Shown: positions 1 through 5,229 of the stretch, one piece after another
Layout: each line of letters opens with the position of its first letter
Position numbering within the stretch: position 1 is the first letter of the stretch
Origin: Thermodesulfobacteriota bacterium
GTDB taxonomy: Bacteria > Desulfobacterota > DSM-4660 > Desulfatiglandales > HGW-15
Assembly (NCBI GenBank): GCA_025454125.1
Contig: JALOPA010000446.1
Span: 1 to 5,229 of the forward strand
DNA length: 5,229 bases
Direction of reading: 5' to 3'
Translations under genes and position numbers: made by a program
The notes under the pieces: model-generated
Database searches by the model: none
What the model was told of the DNA's origin: nothing
What the model saw: the letters and a program-made list of their open reading frames with translations, nothing else

Positions 1-587
1 GGCTCGCGCCCCACTACCGCGACCTGACCGCCTTGACCCGGGAACCATGGATTCTTCACAATGATCCTGCGCTCATCGACCGTTTGGCCCGCTCCTTCAA
101 GCGGAACAACATCCGGACCTCCGTCCTCAAAGAAATCATGGGGATCGAAGCGATTCAGGGGCTCCTTTTTCTGGGATCCCTGGATCGGGCCGGCCACTAC
201 CAGCAAGCGACGAGGGCGAGGCCTGAATTCAGGATCTACGACGGCGATGAGTTGCCCTTCCTGAACCACCCAAGCCTCAGCGGCGTTGTTTCCGCCGGGG
301 CCAACCTGTCTCCCAAGGCATGGAAAAAGATCACGGAGGCCTCTCTAGGCCTCAGCGATACCCGTGCGGATTGCCCGGATCGTTTGCAGCAGATCTGGAC
401 GGCCGGCCAGTATCTCCGGACACTCCTCGATCTCTACAGCTCACATGCGGTGACGATCATCAAGCAGGTGCTTTGCGAGGCCGGAATCCTGGAAAACCCC
501 AAGGGCACCTCACCAGCCGAGGATGTGGGAGAAAGCGTGAGGTCCATCATCGAAGAGATGAGGCGATACGGGGATTATGTCAAATGA
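1..587 (+). CDS. DHDPS/DapA-family (class I) aldolase, 5'-truncated by window edge
   Basis: The frame is open from base 3 and ends at TGA 585-587, giving about 194 residues; the N-terminus lies outside the window. The C-terminal half fits the dihydrodipicolinate synthase / N-acetylneuraminate lyase TIM-barrel family (usually about 290-300 aa). FRIYDGDE matches the family's F-x-x-x-SGDD segment, LSGVVSAGANLSP matches G-x-I-S-x-x-AN-x-x-P, and the helix near IIKQVLCEAGI matches the usual end of the family. The candidate Schiff-base lysine is the K of VLKEIMG (codon 129-131). WILHND sits where DHDPS has ILYN, so the usual catalytic tyrosine appears to be His. The stretch after the Lys is longer than usual, so true lysine biosynthesis is doubtful. 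Members with other substrates (keto-acid aldolases or lyases) are equally possible. A TTG at 33 could be read as a start, but homology continues upstream of it (APHY), so it is internal. The family call is fairly sure; the substrate is unknown. Confidence 0.75.
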   Translation, partial: LAPHYRDLTALTREPWILHNDPALIDRLARSFKRNNIRTSVLKEIMGIEAIQGLLFLGSLDRAGHYQQATRARPEFRIYDGDELPFLNHPSLSGVVSAGANLSPKAWKKITEASLGLSDTRADCPDRLQQIWTAGQYLRTLLDLYSSHAVTIIKQVLCEAGILENPKGTSPAEDVGESVRSIIEEMRRYGDYVK

Positions 588-591
588 GGGC

Positions 592-675
592 GCAAGGTAC
601 ACGGTGCACGGTACAAGGTGCAAGGTACATGGTGCAAGGTGCAAGGTACACGGTGCAGGGTAAAAGGTAAAAGGA
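592..675 (+). repeat. Tandem heptanucleotide array, 12 units, consensus RCAMGGT
   Basis: Twelve consecutive 7-nt units start 5 nt after the aldolase stop codon. Examples are GCAAGGT (592-598, 620-626, 634-640, 641-647), ACACGGT (599-605, 648-654), GCACGGT, ACAAGGT, ACATGGT, GCAGGGT, AAAAGGT and AAAAGGA. Eleven of the twelve end in GGT. The period is exactly 7 with no slippage. The units are degenerate, so the array is not a fresh expansion. It does not encode a plausible protein. Confidence 0.93.
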
Positions 676-726
676 GAGAATTGTTTTGATTTTTCCTTAT
701 ACCGTGCACCTTTTACCGTGAACCTT
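643..726. terminator. Imperfect long hairpin formed by the two heptad arms; possible bidirectional terminator
   Basis: Bases 643-675 can pair with 694-726 across an 18-nt A/T-rich loop (676-693). I count 25 complementary positions of 33. The hairpin lies between two converging genes (stops at 587 and 729), so it could stop or insulate transcription from both sides. It is not a classical intrinsic terminator: the stem is mismatched, although a T-run (690-694) lies at the loop/right-arm boundary. The fold is seen in the sequence; the function is inferred. Confidence 0.45.
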
Positions 727-729
727 CTT
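694..729 (-). repeat. Opposite-facing heptad array downstream of the FKBP-like gene
   Basis: Read on the minus strand, the bases just after the FKBP-like stop codon run ...AAGGT, TCACGGT, AAAAGGT, GCACGGT, ATAAGGA. This is the same RCAMGGT-type heptad as at 592-675, in inverse orientation, with about four to five units. It begins within about 3 nt of the TGA at 729-731 (minus strand). Confidence 0.85.
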
Positions 730-1112
730 CAGTGGCCACAGCAGTGGTCCCCGCAAGCCCCAGCCTCCGCCAAAGCCTTGATCACTTCTTTGGGATCCGC
801 TTCGCTCACCTTTACAACGTTCACCTTGAGATAAAAGGCGTCGGCGCTTTCCCCTATTGGCAAAGGAGGAAAGGCCAGATGCTGGAACAGGTCTCCGAGG
901 TCCACACTTCTGACACACAGGCTCAGACGATCGCCCTCTTTCTTGCCGGCCAGCCGGCACTCGAAGGGGCAAAGCCCCTGGCTTCCTGTGCCGAAGACGA
1001 AGTCGAATGGGAGCGCTCCGTCGGTCAAATCCGACTTCTCGGGCCCTGTTCCTGCCGCCAAAAGCAAATGGATTTTCTTGAGAGGACCCACTGTTTGCTG
1101 TTCTTCATTCAT
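729..1112 (-). CDS. Small SlyD/FKBP-like protein with C-terminal Cys/His tail
   Basis: 127 aa with ATG at 1112-1110. AGGAG (1124-1120, minus strand) lies 7 nt upstream, which fixes the start. Residues about 13-105 resemble an FKBP fold as in SlyD-type peptidyl-prolyl isomerases: a first strand KIHLLLAAG, then LPFDFVFGTG (compare PL-x-F-x-x-G-x-G), LAGKKEGDRLSL (compare L-x-G-x-x-x-GD-x-x-x-V) and a last strand FYLKVNVVKVSEAD. The protein ends in ACGDHCCGH, a short version of the metal-binding Cys/His tail of SlyD. The flap between the GD motif and the last strand is only about 26 residues. There is therefore no room for the inserted chaperone (IF) domain of SlyD, and the usual YG of the active site is not evident, so isomerase activity is uncertain. 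No signal peptide is seen; it is probably cytoplasmic, with a role in folding or metal (Ni/Zn) handling inferred from the tail only. It is divergent from tkt. Confidence 0.72.
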   Translation of the reverse strand: MNEEQQTVGPLKKIHLLLAAGTGPEKSDLTDGALPFDFVFGTGSQGLCPFECRLAGKKEGDRLSLCVRSVDLGDLFQHLAFPPLPIGESADAFYLKVNVVKVSEADPKEVIKALAEAGACGDHCCGH

Positions 1113-1161
1113 GCCCGATCTCCTTTTGGGCTTCAGAAACGCCGGGGTTCGTTATGAGGTC

Positions 1162-1190
1162 ATTATAAGGACGGAGAGAACCCGTGGCAA
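1162..1190 (-). promoter_or_regulatory. Sigma70-type promoter for the FKBP-like gene
   Basis: On the minus strand, TTGCCA (1190-1185; 5 of 6 to TTGACA) is followed after 17 nt by a perfect TATAAT (1167-1162). The expected transcription start near 1155 gives a leader of about 43 nt to the ATG at 1112. No operator-like palindrome is seen between the elements. Confidence 0.65.
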
Positions 1191-1213
1191 CTCAAGGGGT
1201 GTTTCAAATCGCC

Positions 1214-1242
1214 TTGACTCTCCCCGCTGATGGCATTAAAAC
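1214..1242 (+). promoter_or_regulatory. Sigma70-type promoter for tkt
   Basis: TTGACT (1214-1219; 5 of 6 to TTGACA), a 17-nt spacer, then TAAAAC (1237-1242; 4 of 6 to TATAAT). Transcription would start near 1249, leaving about 35 nt before the ATG at 1284. The in-frame ATG at 1230 lies inside this promoter, which argues against it as the real start. Confidence 0.55.
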
Positions 1243-1269
1243 CGGTTTGGGAACAGGCAAATAAGAAGA

Positions 1270-1275
1270 GGGAGG
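1270..1275 (+). promoter_or_regulatory. Ribosome binding site of tkt (decides the start)
   Basis: GGGAGG lies 8 nt before ATG 1284. The alternative in-frame ATG at 1230 is preceded by pyrimidine-rich sequence with no Shine-Dalgarno match. This supports 1284 as the start. Confidence 0.8.
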
Positions 1276-1283
1276 CCAAGCCC

Positions 1284-3287
1284 ATGAATCTTCACGACCT
1301 GTGCGTCAATACGATTCGAGTGCTCTCCGCCGAGTGCGTTGAAAAGGCCAATTCCGGCCACCCCGGAATGCCCATGGGTGCCGCGCCCATGGCTTATGTG
1401 CTCTGGACCAAATTCCTGAGGCACAATCCCCGCCATCCGGCTTGGTTCAACAGGGATCGGTTCGTGCTTTCTGCAGGGCATGGATCCATGCTTCTCTACA
1501 GCCTGCTCCATCTCACGGGGTACGACCTCCCTCTCTCGGAACTGCTGAACTTTCGGCAATGGGAAAGCAAAACCCCGGGCCACCCTGAATACGGGCTGAC
1601 TCCGGGCGTGGAGACCACGACGGGACCCCTGGGCCAGGGGTTTGCCAACGGGGTGGGCATGGCCATGGCCGAGCGCTTTCTGGCGGCCGCCTTCAACCGG
1701 CCCGGGCACGAGATCATCGACCATTTCACCTACGCTATCGTGAGCGACGGGGACCTGATGGAAGGGATTTCTCACGAGGCGGCTTCGCTCGCCGGCCACC
1801 TTGGGCTGGGCAAGCTGATTTATCTCTACGACGACAACCGCATCTCCATCGAAGGAAGCACGGACCTGACCTTTACGGAAAAGCGCACGCAGCGGTTTGA
1901 AGCCTACGGGTGGCATGTGCAGCAGGTTGAAGACGGCAATGACCTTGAGGCCATTGAAACGGCCATTCTCTCGGCTCAAAAGGAAACCCGAAAGCCCTCC
2001 CTGATCGCCGTCCGAACCCACATCGGATACGGCAGCCCCCACAAGCAGGACAAGGCTTCGGCCCACGGCGAGCCCCTGGGCAAAGAGGAGCTGAAGCTCA
2101 CCAAGCAGAAACTCGGATGGCCTCTTGAACCTGAGTTCCATGTCCCGGAAGAGGCCTTGAAGGTTTTCAGAGCGGCTCTGGAACGTGGAAAGGCTGAAGA
2201 AGCCCGTTGGGCCTCTCTTGTCGACGGATATCGAAAGGCTTTTCCTGACCGGGCCAAGGAGATGGAGCAGTGGATCAAAGGGGAGTTGCCCCAGGATTGG
2301 GAGAAGGAAGTTCCCGAATTCCCGGCCGATCCAAAGGGCTCGGCCACCCGGGCCTCTTCAGGCACCGTTCTCAATGCGCTGGCCAGGAAGATCAAAAATC
2401 TGGTCGGCGGCTCGGCGGATCTTGCGCCTTCGAACCAGACCCTGATCAAAGGCGAGGAAGACTTTCAGCCGGACCAATTCGGCAACCGCAACCTTCGCTT
2501 CGGCGTTCGGGAACACGGCATGGGTGCCATTCTCAACGGCATGGCGCTCCACGGAGGGCTCCTTCCCTACGGCGGGACCTTTCTCATCTTCTCCGATTAC
2601 ATGCGGCCCGCAATCCGGCTGGCCGCCCTCATGCACCTCAGAGTCCTTTACGTGTTCACCCACGACAGCATTGGCCTGGGCGAGGACGGCCCCACCCACC
2701 AACCCGTTGAACAGCTCGCCGCCTTGAGGGCCATCCCCAACCTGATTGTTCTCCGCCCTTGCGATGCGTCGGAGACCGCGGAAGCCTGGCGCTTTGCCAT
2801 GAGACACAAAGAAGGGCCTGTGGCTCTGGTGCTCACGCGTCAGGGAGTTCCGAACCTGGACCGGTCGGTTTACCGGCCGGCCGCCGGTCTTCACCGGGGA
2901 GCTTACGGGCTTGCCGGGCCTGCAAAGGGGAAGCCGGATCTGTTGTTGATCGCCTCAGGCTCTGAAGTGCACCTTGCGATCGAGGCGGCCAGGAAACTTG
3001 AGCAGAAGGGGGTTTCATCCGGCCTGGTGAGCATGCCGTCCTGGGAATTGTTTGATCAGCAGCCCGAGTCTTACCGCAGGGAGACCCTTCCTCCTGAAAT
3101 CAAGTCCCGCGTGGCCATTGAGGCGGGAAGAACTCCGGGCTGGTGGCGCTATGTGGGCGAGAAGGGGGACGTGGTCGGCATCGATCACTTCGGTGCGTCG
3201 GCCCCTTACAAGATTCTCTACGAGAAGTTCGGCCTCACGGCCGACCGGGTCGTGGAAAAAGCGCTGGAGCTCCTTGGTAAGGCTTGA
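1284..3287 (+). CDS. tkt: Transketolase
   Basis: 667 aa, full length for the family (about 660-690). It transfers two-carbon ketol units between sugar phosphates using thiamine diphosphate and a divalent metal, in the cytoplasmic non-oxidative pentose phosphate branch (or a Calvin cycle). The order is a ThDP-binding PP domain (about 1-320), a Pyr domain (about 350-520) and a C-terminal domain (about 535-667). The active-site set is complete and numbers almost as in E. coli TktA. H26 is in SGHPGMPMG, followed by H66, H100 and GPLGQG (114-119). The metal/ThDP motif runs from D155 in SDGDLMEG to N185. H261 is in SAHGEPLG, catalytic E410 is in GVREHGMG, and H472 is in [19 protein letters not shown]. 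Starting at 1284 makes the N-terminus ([15 protein letters not shown]) match family members; an 18-residue extension to 1230 would overlap the promoter. It appears monocistronic and converges on carB. No lesion was seen. Confidence 0.97.
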   Translation: MNLHDLCVNTIRVLSAECVEKANSGHPGMPMGAAPMAYVLWTKFLRHNPRHPAWFNRDRFVLSAGHGSMLLYSLLHLTGYDLPLSELLNFRQWESKTPGHPEYGLTPGVETTTGPLGQGFANGVGMAMAERFLAAAFNRPGHEIIDHFTYAIVSDGDLMEGISHEAASLAGHLGLGKLIYLYDDNRISIEGSTDLTFTEKRTQRFEAYGWHVQQVEDGNDLEAIETAILSAQKETRKPSLIAVRTHIGYGSPHKQDKASAHGEPLGKEELKLTKQKLGWPLEPEFHVPEEALKVFRAALERGKAEEARWASLVDGYRKAFPDRAKEMEQWIKGELPQDWEKEVPEFPADPKGSATRASSGTVLNALARKIKNLVGGSADLAPSNQTLIKGEEDFQPDQFGNRNLRFGVREHGMGAILNGMALHGGLLPYGGTFLIFSDYMRPAIRLAALMHLRVLYVFTHDSIGLGEDGPTHQPVEQLAALRAIPNLIVLRPCDASETAEAWRFAMRHKEGPVALVLTRQGVPNLDRSVYRPAAGLHRGAYGLAGPAKGKPDLLLIASGSEVHLAIEAARKLEQKGVSSGLVSMPSWELFDQQPESYRRETLPPEIKSRVAIEAGRTPGWWRYVGEKGDVVGIDHFGASAPYKILYEKFGLTADRVVEKALELLGKA

Positions 3288-3298
3288 ACCTTTGGTTC
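3286..3298 (+). terminator. Weak hairpin at the tkt stop codon
   Basis: A 5-bp stem (GAACC/GGTTC, 3-nt loop) overlaps the last bases of the tkt stop codon. No T-run follows, so it is at best a poor terminator. No better intrinsic terminator for tkt is visible. Confidence 0.2.
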
Positions 3299-3345
3299 TG
3301 CGATTTCTCAGGCCACAGCCATGCTAAGGGCTTAACTCTTCTCTT

Positions 3346-3373
3346 GCTCTCCGCTCCCTGCTCCCTGCCGCCC
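3346..3373 (-). repeat. Short heptad run, plus-strand unit GCTCCCT (AGGGAGC on minus)
   Basis: Four consecutive 7-nt units are seen: GCTCTCC, GCTCCCT, GCTCCCT and GCCGCCC. They have the same 7-nt period as the other arrays but a different unit. The purine-rich reading is on the carB strand, in the tkt/carB convergent spacer. Confidence 0.6.
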
Positions 3374-3376
3374 TTC

Positions 3377-3411
3377 GGATCGTAGGGTCGGCCACCGTGC
3401 CGGCCCGATCC
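3377..3411. repeat. Imperfect palindrome, REP-like; possible terminator between tkt and carB
   Basis: GGATCG (3377-3382) pairs with CGATCC (3406-3411), and GGTCGGC (3386-3392) pairs with GCCGGCC (3399-3405), with one G-T pair. There is a 3-nt bulge on the left arm and a 6-nt loop, giving a 13-bp stem. No T-run flanks it. The core (GTAGGGTCGGCC...GTGCCGGCCC) resembles short dispersed intergenic palindromes seen in many bacterial genomes. Copy number cannot be judged from one window. Confidence 0.55.
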
Positions 3412-3453
3412 CACTCGTCACTTGTTACTTGTCACTTGTCACTTCTTACTTGA
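3412..3453 (-). repeat. Tandem heptad array at the carB stop codon, unit ACAAGTG
   Basis: Six exact-period 7-nt units on the plus strand: CACTCGT, CACTTGT, TACTTGT, CACTTGT, CACTTCT, TACTTGA. On the minus strand they read as AACAAGT/GACAAGT-type units. The array overlaps the last codons and TAA stop (3448-3446) of the original carB frame, so coding sequence runs straight into repeat. Because 7 is not a multiple of 3 and most units contain TGA or TAA on the minus strand, the array places stops in all three frames. Confidence 0.88.
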
Positions 3454-3633
3454 TATCCGCGTGATAGGCCTGCAGGGGCTTGGGAATGCCGTGCCCTTGT
3501 CGCACCGCCCGGATGCCCTTGGCCGCAGCCAGAGCCGCTGCCAGGGTGGTGATGTAGGGAACTTTGTACCGGATCGCCGACTTGCGGATGTAGGAATCAT
3601 CGCTCTTGCTCAACCGTCCGCTGGGCGTGTTGA

Positions 3634-5229
<1,596 letters not shown>

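Noticed and set aside
320..670. Plus-strand frame running through the aldolase end into the heptad array
   Set aside because: Its first part overlaps the conserved aldolase frame, and its tail is only a translation of the heptad repeat (YTVQGAR-type repeats).
592..726. CRISPR array
   Set aside because: The repeats are 7 nt, contiguous and without spacers, and no cas gene is present.
732..1157. Plus-strand open frame (141 codons) across the FKBP-like gene
   Set aside because: The minus-strand frame has a ribosome binding site, a promoter and FKBP-like motifs. The plus frame has none and crosses the divergent promoter region.
1230..1283. Upstream ATG start for tkt
   Set aside because: No ribosome binding site precedes it, it lies between the -35 and -10 boxes, and the extra 18 residues do not match the family N-terminus.
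1236..2141. Long open frame (301 codons) antisense to tkt
   Set aside because: It lies wholly inside a clearly conserved transketolase gene. It looks like no known family, and long antisense frames are expected in GC-rich coding DNA.
2358..2894. Second antisense open frame (178 codons) inside tkt
   Set aside because: It is a shadow of the conserved tkt frame, with no ribosome binding site or recognisable domain.

Overview
The window holds four protein-coding loci in a GC-rich, densely coding bacterial region: the 3' part of a DHDPS/DapA-family aldolase gene (+, entering from the left edge), a small SlyD/FKBP-like gene with a Cys/His tail (-), a complete transketolase gene (+), and the 3' part of carB, the large subunit of carbamoyl-phosphate synthase (-, leaving by the right edge). 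No RNA gene, CRISPR array, IS element or phage gene was seen. Protein style, GC content and the 7-nt-period intergenic repeats would suit a Desulfobacterota (former Deltaproteobacteria) genome or metagenome bin, but this is an impression and not proof.

Layout: the aldolase and the FKBP-like gene converge on a 141-bp spacer (588-728). That spacer is almost entirely tandem heptanucleotides, in two opposite-facing arms around an 18-nt loop. The FKBP-like gene and tkt diverge from 1113-1283, which carries a good sigma70-type promoter in each direction and a clear ribosome binding site for each gene. tkt and carB converge on 3288-3445, which holds two more heptad runs and a 13-bp-stem imperfect palindrome.

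The genes belong to unrelated housekeeping functions: aldolase or amino-acid chemistry, protein folding or metal handling, the non-oxidative pentose phosphate or Calvin branch, and pyrimidine/arginine precursor synthesis. Each appears to be its own transcription unit, and nothing suggests one pathway operon.

Two things deserve attention. First, carB is broken near its 3' end. About 24 codons at the start of the C-terminal MGS-like regulatory domain are missing, with a frame change, and a TAA stop lies just downstream. The remaining ~90 codons still read as a well-conserved CarB C-terminus, so the lesion is either recent or a sequence/assembly error. Second, three of the four gene ends run directly into purine-rich heptad arrays that begin at or within a few bases of the stop codon and face the same way as the gene. 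I found no convincing new multi-gene system in this window.
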